Assembly (NCBI GenBank): GCA_964023205.1
Contig: OZ026847.1
Location: forward strand, 9,234,652 to 9,298,651
Length of the DNA stretch: 64,000 bases
Reading direction: 5' to 3'
From: Lutraria lutraria
Lineage: Eukaryota; Mollusca; Bivalvia; Venerida; Mactridae
In this document: one piece after another, positions 12,757-24,900 of the stretch
Position numbering within the stretch: the first letter of the stretch is position 1
How the letters are laid out: the number at the start of each line of letters is the position of its first letter
Translations under genes and position numbers: made by a program
Notes under the pieces: generated by a model
The model's database searches: none
What the model saw: the letters and a program-made list of their open reading frames with translations, nothing else
What the model was told of the DNA's origin: nothing

Positions 12757-12788
12757 ATGCTATCTGACTAAAGTATTCGATCTTCCTT

Positions 12789-13165
12789 ACGGCAAGATCT
12801 GATGACCGCCTACACTAGTTTCTATTTTCAAAAGTCGGAATTTCCATTATCACTATTTATATCTATTTATAATTCAGCCAATCGTATAACTCGTTTCATC
12901 GGTACTTTGGCCGAATGAACTGTCTACCTGACGATGTTATTTAAACGTTAGTAAATATTAAATTACGTATAACATATTTGTCTGCAACCACTTTTTGATT
13001 TTTTTAGGAATCCTGATCGATTCGGCCATAGTCGTATAGAAAATTTAATAAACACGCATGTCACATGGGCGCTATCATTAAATTTAGTTGCGTAAGAATA
13101 GGTGTTCGTGATAACTACAAGTCAAATATTGTTTTTTACTGCGGTTAAAAATAGAATCAGATCAC
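12789..13165 (+). repeat. Dispersed repeat R1, left part of the interrupted copy
   Basis: Near-identical to 1709-2075. The homology stops at AGATCAC, where the 2.9-kb element begins, and resumes at 16096 (TTTCAGAATTATGAAAG). Confidence 0.85.
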
Positions 13166-16095
13166 CATACCCAACTTTCGCGGACATGCTGATTTAGAAA
13201 ATCGATAAAAAAATTACATTAAACAAAGAAGGGGATTTTCGCTATAATCGTCATAACTTTTATTCTATTTAAAATACGAAATTTGTACTTATCACAAAAG
13301 TTTAATTAATCTTTTATCTTTCTAATGGTGTATTTTTTATTATTTTAAATTAATGCTTTCTTCGACCCTTTTGCGTTTGAAAAAGACACCTATCGATTCC
13401 CTCTATATTCATTGTAAAACGCGTAAAATTGGTAGATTTTTCAATGAAAATTTGATGTTTTCAGCATCATAACTTTTTTGGGGGGAAATGTGATCAAATT
13501 TGTACTCATTGCATTCGTTTTGAAAATTTAATTTCATTCACCATGTAAAATATGAAAACAATCAAATAATATCTTCTTCGACCCTTTTGATGATTTTTAA
13601 AACTACCCCTTAGATTTTTTTAAGTTCAATTCGTCAATCGTTCGGCAAATCTCGGACATTTACGTACGTTTACGAAAACAACGTGCATTTGGCGATGATC
13701 ATATCTGCTGATTAGGTACCCATATATATACAGCCACAGCATGATGTATTATACAGGGTTATAAAAATTAGACGCGTTGAATCAAGTTTTAGGATAATTG
13801 AGGTTGAAGACTAAAACATATTACAACATGGATGAAAATATTAGAATCTGTGAAATATTTTACTTTACTTCCGTATAAATGGGCAAAATCGATATTTATA
13901 ACCCAATTTGTTGATATTATAAAAAAAAAAGAAAAAAAAAGTTGGTTTTCATTATTGTTAAAGCCCCATTAGCTTTTTGGATGTTAAAATTGAAGTAGGT
14001 CTTATTTAACCTAGATAAATGTGAAAATGAATTTTACTTGCAATAAAAACGTTCCAATTTTTTTTTATCACAAAGTACATATAGAAATACAGCACAGTAT
14101 TTTTAACCATGTTGCAAAAAAATAAGAAAAAGCATCTGAAAACTATTTTATGAGATATGCCTAATGGAAGGTATTATGTAAATATTGTTACAGATCAAGG
14201 AATATATATTTCTTATATTTTACTATCATTTCATCTATTGTTCTAATAGGCCTTAAATAGACGATGATATTTCATTAAATGAAATTTATTATTAATACAT
14301 TTTTGATAATATAACTATATGCTAAATATATCATTTTGTCATACGTCCACATGTCACTTATAAAAACATATCATAAAATAATATAGATTAACTACTTTGT
14401 ATATTTATTTTTTCAATGATGTGTAAACAAAGGACGGATAATAAATTCATATTTTTGAGATCCCTTTATATGGTTGCTAACTTTACCTGATTATTGATTT
14501 TTATACGCATCTCACATTATTTACAAAAAATTGGGCACCTCGAGTTATATTTGTTGGATATCATTTCAATTAAGACGGATGGAAATTGCCATAAAATTGC
14601 AGAAATTGATTGTACTGTTTATACAGGGCCCGTATTCACAAACTAACTAAGATTATCTAAATTATCTTAGTTTTCGCCAAATTTTGCTAACTTTGCAAGA
14701 TTTTTCTTAACTTTCGTCTTAGAGTGAAAAGAAATCTTAGAAAAATTCTTAGATCGACGATTTTTTATCTTAAAAGTTAAGTCAAGGTGCGAGGTGTCTT
14801 AACTTTAAGAAATTTACTTAGATAAAAACAAAACGAATATGGATGCTACGTCGAACTCATTATTTTTCTATATCTATGAAAAATACGGACACTTATTGGC
14901 TTTTTACTTTTTAACACCGTAGTTTTCTGTTGTTAAAAATGCGTAACTCTTGCTGGTATACCAGAGAGTATTTGTGGGTTGGGCTATGTAAACAGGTTCC
15001 AACATGCATAAACTCATTATTTTATTACAATTCATTGAAAGTATGTTTTACCATTGCTTATTAATCATTAATCTTTACAAAATTATAGTTACCTAAAATT
15101 ACATCATTTAAGATATTTCACTTGTATTTGTACATGTATAAAATATGAAGACAGTATATGAATTGAAATGATGTACTTTGTATTCACAGATTCTTTTGAG
15201 GACTTCGTGTACCATTTATGATGACATTAATTAATTAAGACATAGACAGTTCATGATATGGATTCAACTACTGTTTTACAGTATCAATCTTTATATGAAC
15301 AAGAAATTAAGAGACAACTGTTAATCTTAAATCTTTATTACCTTGTATACATTTTGTTCTGAATGCACACATTGTGATAAAGTTTGTACCAGCTGTCCTG
15401 CAAGTACTACATTGTGACTTTTAGTATGTCATATATTAAAACTTATGTATTCTTTTGTGTAGATTGTTGAATAGAAAATAATGCAGGTATAAGCTATGTT
15501 GAAACTACTAGTAAACATGCAATTGTATCCTTGACAATATGAATTCAATGGGGTAAATGATATCAGTAATGTTTATAATCTGCTTTTGTATGAACTTACA
15601 TAAATATTGCACAACTGAAACGGATGTTTTTTGTTATTAATCATTAATGTTCAGTTTTAGATGACCTGAGCCTCTGTTGTTGTAAGTAATCACACGCTGT
15701 CAAAATTCTCATGTGAGTAATGCTATGATAAGCAGAAATATACCACCAGACAGACAGTAAATAAAATATATACATGTATACATAGTTCATAATAAGAGTC
15801 AATCGAAAACATGATAGATCAATGCTACTTGAATTGCATTTGAATGTATTATCATTAATTTAACACCTCAGAATAGAAATTAAATAGGTAGTTGATTTTT
15901 GGATCAATTAAGATAACAGATTTTATCTGTTACGCGTGACTGACTTTATTACTTTATGACCCCTAATAAAGTCAGCATAACGCAAGCAAGGAGGGTAACA
16001 ATAGGTAGACTGTATATAAACCCCTGAATTGTAGTTGTTTCCCTTGAAAATTGATCAGATACTCGATAAGGCCGTGTCCGCCAAAGTTGGACATG
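13166..16095 (+). mobile_element. 2.9-kb non-coding element with terminal inverted repeats
   Basis: The left end CCAACTTTCGCGGACATG (13171-13188) and the reverse complement of the right end, CCAACTTTGGCGGACACG (16073-16090), match at 16 of 18 bases. The inverted ends may extend to 13166 and 16095. It interrupts repeat R1. No open frame above 60 codons is present, so it would be non-autonomous or very decayed. It contains a copy of repeat R3 (13965-14245) and a block rich in CTTAG/CTAAG inverted motifs (about 14630-14830). No clean target duplication is visible at the R1 junctions. Confidence 0.6.
13965..14245 (+). repeat. Dispersed repeat R3, copy 2
   Basis: Same orientation as 10204-10440. 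Includes the extra left part (AGCCCCATTAGCTTTTTGG) seen in reverse at about 18420-18478 and 31080-31137. Confidence 0.65.
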
Positions 16096-16190
16096 TTTCA
16101 GAATTATGAAAGTAAGGCGCTGATTGGCTATAGGTCGTCTTCAGATCCTCATAGCGTAGCGGGTTTGAGGATATGATTTTAATCTGATTG
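16096..16190 (+). repeat. Dispersed repeat R1, right part of the interrupted copy
   Basis: Matches about 2090-2180 (GAATTATGAAAGTAAGGCGC to GATTTTAATCTGATTG), completing the R1 copy broken by the 2.9-kb element. Confidence 0.8.
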
Positions 16191-16210
16191 ACGTCACTTA
16201 TAAATACAAG

Positions 16211-16255
16211 ATTAAGAAATGCTGCAGGTAATATTTTATTGGCTCTTGTAAGGGG
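16211..16255 (+). repeat. 45-bp direct repeat, right copy
   Basis: Identical to 12712-12756. From here on the sequence runs collinear with the B copy from about 29315. Confidence 0.85.
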
Positions 16256-17177
16256 CTGGCTGTTATTAAGAGAGTGAAAATCGAGTAAAACGTCAATTTG
16301 TGTTGTTAATATACTGGCTGTAACAGGGAGGTGGCTGTTGTGCGGAGGTGACCGTTCATGGAATTTACACTGTAGTTACAAAGATTGGAGACATTTTTTA
16401 TGTTACGTGAAAAAAAACGAGAAACGCAGTAACAAACATAAACAAAATTTATCTCATGACACATGCTTTACAAACAAAAATAATAATTTTCAAATACTTA
16501 GATTAAAATAATCACAAAATAAAGTGTGTTCCAATACCACTGCATGAGCCTGGTATGAATTCACTGATAAGTCCAAAATGTTGGCTTTTATATATGCACG
16601 TTTATATCCGCACAGAAGAAATAAACTAGCTATATCAAAATCAATTAAGATTCAAAGGTCTAAAGATCCAGTAATATTGATACAACTCCAGATTAAAATT
16701 GCCCTCAAATATAGTTATGACAGTTTTCTACAATGTTCAGCAATGTTCTCAATAAGAAGTTTCTTTAAGTATCTGTAAGAGTTCAGAATTTCCTGCAGCT
16801 TCTTTAGCACAAAGGTTCAAATATAGAAGCAACAAATTGAATCCATACTGTTCAAGGTTAAAACGAATGCCTCAGCATTATAATAATAAAAAAAATCTCA
16901 TGTCACATTTTATATACGAAATCCACAGCTGAACCACAAGCAAACAGGTATCATGTATTCTGATTTTTAAAAGTAACTCCTTTTACATATATGCAGTACA
17001 ATTTCTGGTATTGTGAAGAACTCCATCGAATCAAAGTTTATTTTTATTTATGTCGTTTTTTAAATGTTTGTACATGATAAAAATAGTTTGAAAGGCATGA
17101 TTATATAATACATTGTATATGTAGTGTGATGTAGAAAATATTCTTGAAAATGTCGCAAATAGTCATCATTGTAACAA

Positions 17178-17407
17178 CTAATATACTAATTTCAGAGTTC
17201 CCCGAGTGTACTCAGCCAATCAAAGCTGATGAGATTCAACAAGCTGGTGCTTACATGTATGCTCAAACAAGCAAACTAATAAAGAAGAGCGACCAACCAT
17301 CTGATGATACAGATGCATATTTGGAACGTGATATTACCATGAGCATCATCGAAACTAATGTTGATTATTTTTTGACAAACTTATTGACCTATCAGCTTGA
17401 TAATTGA
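17178..17407 (+). pseudogene. Possible orphan C-terminal exon or gene fragment
   Basis: A plausible acceptor (ACTAATTTCAG, near 17177) is followed by an open frame to a TGA at 17405-17407. It is rich in acidic and polar residues (EIQQAGAYMYAQ, DAYLERDITM, IIETNVDYFLTNLL). The composition is more protein-like than neighbouring frames. I recognise no family and see no upstream exon on this strand. The whole piece is absent from the B copy of the duplication, so it may be an inserted fragment. Low confidence. Confidence 0.25.
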
Positions 17408-18164
17408 CAGTTTTTAGCAATAATATGGTAATGCAACGTTTGTATAACGTTATTGATTGAGTCAGTTTAAACGTGTTGTAAAAATCTATTATGTAACAGG
17501 GATACATATCTAAAGGAATATTAACTTCCTTAAAAGAAAATCCACAAAATAAATACATACACGTAATAACTGACTATAGTTGATCCTGTTGATATATGAT
17601 ATGTTGAAATATTTTTTAAGTTTCTTTCAAATGTGCGCATAATCATCTATTGTAAGATAGATCCATTTTTCTACGAAAACTACGATTTTATCAAAAACAT
17701 AATTTTTCCACGAAAGGGAACAATAGGACTATTTAAGTCAACCGAAATATGCAGCTGTGCAAAGCATGACTTCGGGAAAACACAGGTGTTCTATTAATAG
17801 TATTTATTTCAATGATATTGAAAAAAAATACGATAGTGGTTTCGGAAACAGTTATAATTGCTATAAAGTATGCACGGGAGGAAAACACACCGGATTCCTC
17901 TGTTATAGAACAAACAGAAACTATTAGGACCAATACATTTATAAGCTTATGGGACTTTAAAATCTGAAATGCATGCCACCTTAGATAAGGGGTTTTGAGT
18001 TGTGGTATTATTACCAGTTATCTCCGTTACAATGATTGCGTTTGTTAAACTAAAGGGTTTCATTAATCTGTAAATGTAATAAATGTATAACTTAAATTTA
18101 CTAGGAACACGAGTATGGAACAGCGATATCATTCTCAGTTAAAGGTCCATTCGCTTTTTAAGTT

Positions 18165-18478
18165 TAGTAATATAGAACAATATTTAAAATGATAGTAAAA
18201 TATAACAAATGCATTTTATTTGCTCTAAAAAATAGAATATTTTACATAATGCCTTTCATCAGCCACATCTCGTATAAATGTTGTCAATTGCTTTTTATGA
18301 CTTTTGCAATATTATTGAAAAATACTGTGCTACATGTCTATATGAACTTCTTGATTTAAAGTGAATTTTCGGAATGTTTTTACTGCAAGTAAAAGCCAGC
18401 TCTACTGATAAGACATCTTTCTAGGTAAAATAAGACCTAATTTTATTCAAACTTCCAAAAAGCTAATGGGACTTTAAA
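18165..18478 (-). repeat. Dispersed repeat R3, copy 3 (duplicated with A)
   Basis: Reverse orientation relative to 10204-10440. The matching copy in the B duplicate is 30825-31137, so this insertion predates the A/B duplication. Confidence 0.7.
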
Positions 18479-18795
18479 CCACTGCATGTTGGGCTGTTCG
18501 TGGCTGATCATTTATGAAAGCAGATACATGCCGATAAAAAGTTTAGTACTGAGATAGAATATATACCAAACTGGTCCGATTAAGTACCCGTCGAAAGATA
18601 ACTACGTACAGCAGACATAAAAACGAACAGTTAACAAAAATACACGATGTTTATTTATTGTCAGTTTGTAGATAAAAGTAATCCGATCGCTGTTGATATA
18701 TCACATACAAACAGTGTTTCATGTAATTAACCGTGTTAAAGCAATTTCATACATTTTTTCTGGTCACTCCAAAACATTCCATGATCAAAATGTTC

Positions 18796-18801
18796 TTTAT
18801 T
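18796..18801 (-). promoter_or_regulatory. Polyadenylation signal of Ig receptor A
   Basis: AATAAA on the minus strand (TTTATT on plus) about 150 nt beyond the stop. The same hexamer is at 31454-31459 after gene B. A further AATAAA lies near 18650. Confidence 0.5.
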
Positions 18802-18946
18802 TGTCTTCTAGGAATTATTATCCTGTCACGTCACAAATGACATATAAACAAAAAAAACAACAATTGTACATGTAGAATGTAGCCATCTTATCTTATTAAT
18901 GTACAAATGTGGTCTTTGCTGATAGTAATGCATTTCATCCAACTAC

Positions 18947-21900
18947 TTAAGTAAACACTACCAGGTTTAAGTTCACATACTCGACTTCTTTGACTGAAAT
19001 AAAACAATATTCATCATTTTTGATAGGGCAACTTGTAACGTAAATGAGGCCGATGACAATATAACAAACCCCATCATTTATAAGGCACTTATTCAAATAT
19101 TCATTGATCCTCAACAAAAAGGCATAATTGTACTTGTCTATACTTGTCCATGACTCATTGGAAATGATAACACATGTATACACAATACGGGTAAGCATAC
19201 TTAGATATAAAGAACTCAACGAGGTACATTGATATAGTTCAGTTAAAGTACAAAGTACTCATGCAAGTGGAGAAAGCCAAGCCGTTAGTGCACAAGATTA
19301 ATGACACTCCATGACGTCCATTGGTGTCTCATTAATAAAGTGTTTGATAAAATGACGTTTGTACAACTGTCTCTATTATTGCAACACTCTAATTCACATA
19401 TAAGAATGCTTTATTTTGCATTTTTATTAAACTTCTGTTTGTTAAATTTGTAAATAGTCAAACTATTTAGATAGAAGCAACCGGTCATAGATCTTTGACC
19501 TTGATCTTGTAAGTATGAACTTTCTTGGTGTATTAATTTGAATAAATATCGTATTAAATCGAAGTGAATTTAATTATTTCTCTTTATCTTAAACTTACCG
19601 TCATTGTCGATTATGTCATATTGGTTATCGGCACCTGGAATAACAACAAGATATAAAGATGACGTAAAAATTAAACGGATTCCCAGAAATGACATAAACA
19701 ACTGAGTCTGCTTTAACAAACAAATTACATAGGCATTAATCAGTCATCACTTCGTACATCAACTCAACATTGATATAAGTATGAAGTGGATGGGTAAGGT
19801 ATAACCAACGATTGTCAATTTTTCATTAAAACTTTTGCTATTTTTTCGATACTTAAGAGCGACTTTAAAATGTCAAGTAACTAGAAACCATTTGCAACAT
19901 TGCATAATAAAAGATTATGTGAGTATTTATACAAAAAGTTTTATGTAAGAAAATTAAATTTGCGGTGTGACGTGTTTCTCAATGTGGTGTTTTGTGCAGT
20001 GCTATATTATATTTATTACTAGTATGTATTAAAAAACATCATTAGATAACATCATGTTATCTGTTGTGCTGCATATTTTAAATATATATCAAAACAAACA
20101 ACATTGAGTGATGTCATGAAGCACATTCGTCTACATTACCTTTTTCAATTGTTGACATCCGTAATTCTTCAAACGGTAAACCTAGAACCTATTGTTTATA
20201 GCCAAGACAGTACGTTGAACACATTGTGTTATTTGTATAATAGCGAATGCTTTTAACAATAACTAATAATGTATGACATATGATTAACTAATATTGAAAC
20301 ATGTTACACTGTAAATTAAACTGAGAATTATGACCATTGCATCACTTAAATAGTTCAATATTGAACATGTTACAACGATTAACTCAAATATAAAAATAAC
20401 AACATACCAGTTGATGATTTTGCATGCGCCCTTGTCATTGTGTCATACTTCGAGTCAGCTGGGTAACAAGATGGAGTGTCACTCTCTTGTCCTAGTATAC
20501 CATCTGATTGTTTTATAGCCCTGTAATCATCAACACAGTATATACGAGGGTTCAATGCATCACTGTCGTAACTTGTTCGTATTTTAATATGAGTTACGGC
20601 ACTGTTGCGTTGAGCCCTCGATACACTGACTTTGGCATTATACTTTTTTCATATATTTATAATAAATATTGAGGAAGATTAGTGACAAACGTGGTGCAAT
20701 TTTAGGATAAATCAATTGTGCTGTTCAGTTTATTTCCTTGTACAGTTGTTTTACAATTTCAGTCTAAAACTGAATTCAAAGACATCGATGGAATCCACTG
20801 CATGATAAAATATTGTAAGGAAATCACAATACAAAGGAACATACAAAGAATTGAAGTCAATACCAATACATCTGTGTAATGCCAATAATTACCTTCTTCT
20901 ACATAGACAAATGCACATAATTATTCCAACAAGTAAACCCGCTCCTCCAACTGATCCACCAACTATTATAGGTATATTGTTTGAGTGTTGTGTCTCGATT
21001 CTATCCTTCAATGCAACTGTAAGAAACAGCATACTCAAACAACAATTACATATAAAAACTTTTATTGTGTATAACATGTGTATTGTTTATCGTATGTCAG
21101 AGTCGCCCAGGGGAAGAGAAGACACAGGCGAAAAGCACAGATAGCCTGTGATTATTTTAACACAGTTACTGCAGTGGATTCGGAAGTCGCTGCAGCCCTG
21201 ATGACGGAAGGCGGATTAAAAATTCGAACTCAAGACCTTTTGATTAGTAGTCCAGCCCACCAATCAACCCCATGTGCATAATTTACTTTAATGTTATTTT
21301 ATTGATATGCCGTCGAAATGTTATCAATCCAATTCTACAGGACTAGCTACCTATTTGTATTTCTCACAATTGGCATGGCAATACAACCACCTGATCATGT
21401 ACAAAGACAAACGACTTTGATTTTGTTACAAAGAAACGTATTAATAAGTGTATCCATGTTTATTTCCATCATAACTAGTATTTGCAAATCATATCCATTT
21501 CATGTCAAAAGAAATATGATACTTAACAATGCATACCTTTTGTTCGAACATAAATGTAATTACTTTCCTTGGAGGCTCCGATTGCATTGCTTGCCGTAAT
21601 CGAAATCTCATAAATCACACCACTGGAGAGTGACTGAAGTGTGACATTCATAATCGATGAATTAGTGTCAACAATGCTCTCCGTATTCCAGCTCTCGTCC
21701 ACATTGATTACTCTGTAACGCAGTATAAATGTCTGTAGTGTTCCCCCGTCAAATCCAGATTTCCACGATAAAGTTATACTTGAATTGGTTGTAAGATCCT
21801 CAACATAATGAAAGTTGCTTGGTGCATCCGGATAATCTAAAACATGAATGACAATTTTTATTATGTAGCCAAATTATATCTCACATAATCATGGTTATGT

Positions 21901-24900
21901 ACAAAATTTTGTCCAATAGTTTCCCTTATTGTTTTTGAAAATTGTTGATACATTGTATATTTGCGGAGTCACTCATTAACAGTTGGTGAACTGTCGAGCA
22001 CTTAAACAATGTTCATTTTTGATATCCTCTGAGTCGTGTTGTAACCCGTACCTAATTTACATACTAGTAGTTCTTTTATTGTTAGTCGCTAGTTCATGTA
22101 AAGACATCCCTTTAACTAATCAGAGAACGTCATGTTTGAAAAAATGTCGTTGAGAGATACTCCTAGTATAGTCCATAATACATGTCTTGCATCAATATAT
22201 CGTTCATGCCACTTATGCAATTTTTGTCGATACGCGTTTTTAAATGATAGTTTTATTATATTGGTCCATGGACTTCTGTATAGTGTCTTAAATGTATAAT
22301 TACGGTGCAACCTCTTCAAAGAAGCATCCTTTGGGAGTAGCAAACACATTATTGTGGAGATGTTTTGCTCTAGAGAGGTTAAAATAATAGTTAAATAGTG
22401 CAGTGACACTCTGGAGAGATTGTGGTGTATTTTCGAACTTGGAATCGTGTTACAAAAATGAAGATATTTCGTCTCGTTTAAATGCAATTTTCCAGAACAT
22501 GAGATATCTATTATTACAAATATTTTGATGACAATTTTTTTACTTGGCATTACATATAGAAGAAGAAGAAGCATTCGGTGGAGACAAGCCATTAAAAGAT
22601 GATCACTTACATAGAACAAAAACACTGACGGACGTTGTATTTTCACCATCAACTGTATCACCAGATGACACATGTATTACATTGGTTGCACTGCATGTGT
22701 AATTACCAGCAGTATGGCGTGTTATGGGAGAAATACTGAGTCTTTGTCCGGTCATTAAAGTTCCATTTGGTATTATCCAGTTGTACTTTGATTCTGGATA
22801 GCTGACAGTTGTACAAACAAGATCGACTGATGAGCCCTCAATTACATTAAGTTCTCCCAACACTTGATTTGTGCCTCTTGTAATAGATGGTTTATGGGGG
22901 CCAACTGTATAAAATGACAGAAAAGACATTCGCTACAAATATTTTTCTCTCCAGACGTATAAGTTTAATGTAAACGGTTGCATTGCTTTTATATTTTTTG
23001 ATGTGGTTAATGTAGGTATACGAATCGTAATTGAATAAATTAAACTAACTTTAATCAAGATGTAGGCCTACAGATGATTTCAAACTTACAAAACACAATC
23101 ACTAATATCCTGCTGGAATTGAGCCATTCTGTGTTTGTGTTTGTTGCAGCACAATAGATTTCAGATGAATTGTCAGCTCTAGTTAAAGGTAAACGTAATG
23201 TACTTTTTACTACTTTAAGATACTTGTTAGACAGCACACTGAACGATGATACATCCACATCAGTAAGTATTGTATTATCCTTGTACCATCGTATTGATGC
23301 TTCTGGATATCCGGCTGATGTTTCACACACAAATGTCGTTACTTTATTCTCGATTGTTTCAGTGTAACTTGACATGTTCTGGAGAACAACATGTGTGATG
23401 GGAACTAGAATAACAATGAAAGATACTTCCTCATGAATACCTAAATATTTATCTGAGTGTCTACAGGCCGGTTCGATTGGACCCTCGATAGAAGAGAATA
23501 CGCCAGATAGAAGAGCTGCTATAATTATTATAATTATTAGGTATAATTAAAACTAACTGTCAAACCAATATTCTTTAAACCGTGTGGACAAAATAATGTG
23601 CATTCTGTAATTGTAAACAATGCTGCTTGGTCATGTGACTAATATCTCTTCCACCTCTTATAATCATCAGGCGGAATAGATGGAAGAGCTTCTAAAATTA
23701 GAAGACGATCAATCGAACAGTTCAGAAGAGCTCAGTGCCTCTTCTGAAAGCTCTTCCGTTTGACCAATCGAAGCGGCTTTAGTATTTAATTTAGATATCG
23801 CGTCAAATAAATGGTATTTTACTTTATGTTGATACGCTTAATCATTTTTTCAATTTTACATTGTTGTATGGAAACATGTTATTTTGTTCTTAAACACTGC
23901 ATCTATGGTGAAAATGATATTTTATGTATTCAAATAATGTATTTTCATTTATTTTCGTTGGGCTCAATTTTCGTGTTTTTTTACTAAAATGGCTATTTCG
24001 TGGTGACATAAATTCGTGGATTTTGATTTTTGACAAGAAATGCCTTATCTCTGCATTTAAATTAGTTGGGGATTTGATTTCGTGGATGAGCCGACCAACG
24101 AAATCCACGAAATTAAATTCCCAACGAAAATCAATGATTCTACAGTAATACACGAACCGTCTAAAATCGTTATTTGTTGACGCAACTTTTGTCCGTGAAA
24201 TGAGGTTGATTAAGAACAAGAATTTTGTGAAGAAATGGCTTTAATTCAATGATTATTTTAACTTACCGTTTACAGTTATAGTTGACGAACTTTCATACCA
24301 TGTATGCCATTCAACTATGTACCGTCGACATTCCCAGACTTCTCCATGACGATCTCGTGTCACGTTGATTATAGTTATCTGAACATCTTCATCATCATTA
24401 CAAGTAACGTTGTATTTGGTTGTGTTAAGTGGACCGCCCCGCCAACAACTCCCTTCATTACTTACGAGTGATGTCTGGTTGTTCCATTCAAATCGATACA
24501 CTCCAGGTTTGTAAATGATACATGTTAATGTAGCATTGTCACCCTCACTAACTATGGCATTGGTAGGATAGAATCGTAGTATTGTTGTATTTGTGATAGC
24601 TGCACATAAACATATTCCACATCACAGGCAATCGGCGTATGACAAAAACCCCACATACAGACCATATAGATACTACCCAGAACTTTTTAATCTCTCTGAA
24701 ACACTGTTAAGTAAGATGCTAATAGCATGTTTCATAAAAAAGCTTCAGAATAATTTCTCCATGCATAATATATACTGTAAAGGTATAGAACTCCTGGATC
24801 AAGAAATCATAAAACAATGCACCAGCCGTATATTAAGTTACCACCATCTACCGATGCAAATTCTCCGCGGCCATGTTGAAATAGCTGACTTTCAAAGGTG

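Larger units (their letters stand above)
16256..18600. other. 3' flank of Ig receptor A, left part of the segmental duplication
   Basis: Collinear with about 29400-31250. Differences include a segment present only here (about 16867-17472), an 80-bp difference near 17540-17620, and about 200 bp present only in the other copy (about 30217-30410). A remnant of MITE M1 is at about 16240-16372. Apart from the possible exon at 17178-17407 I see no coding sequence. Confidence 0.6.

Noticed and set aside
18693..18875. 60-codon plus-strand frame repeated at 31390
   Set aside because: Conserved only because it lies in the segmental duplication (3' UTR region of A and B); no domain.
22116..22673. 185-codon minus-strand frame next to the Ig3 exon of gene A
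   Set aside because: It runs from the Ig3 exon in the wrong frame into the intron and a MITE-like repeat; the equivalent region in B is broken into two frames.
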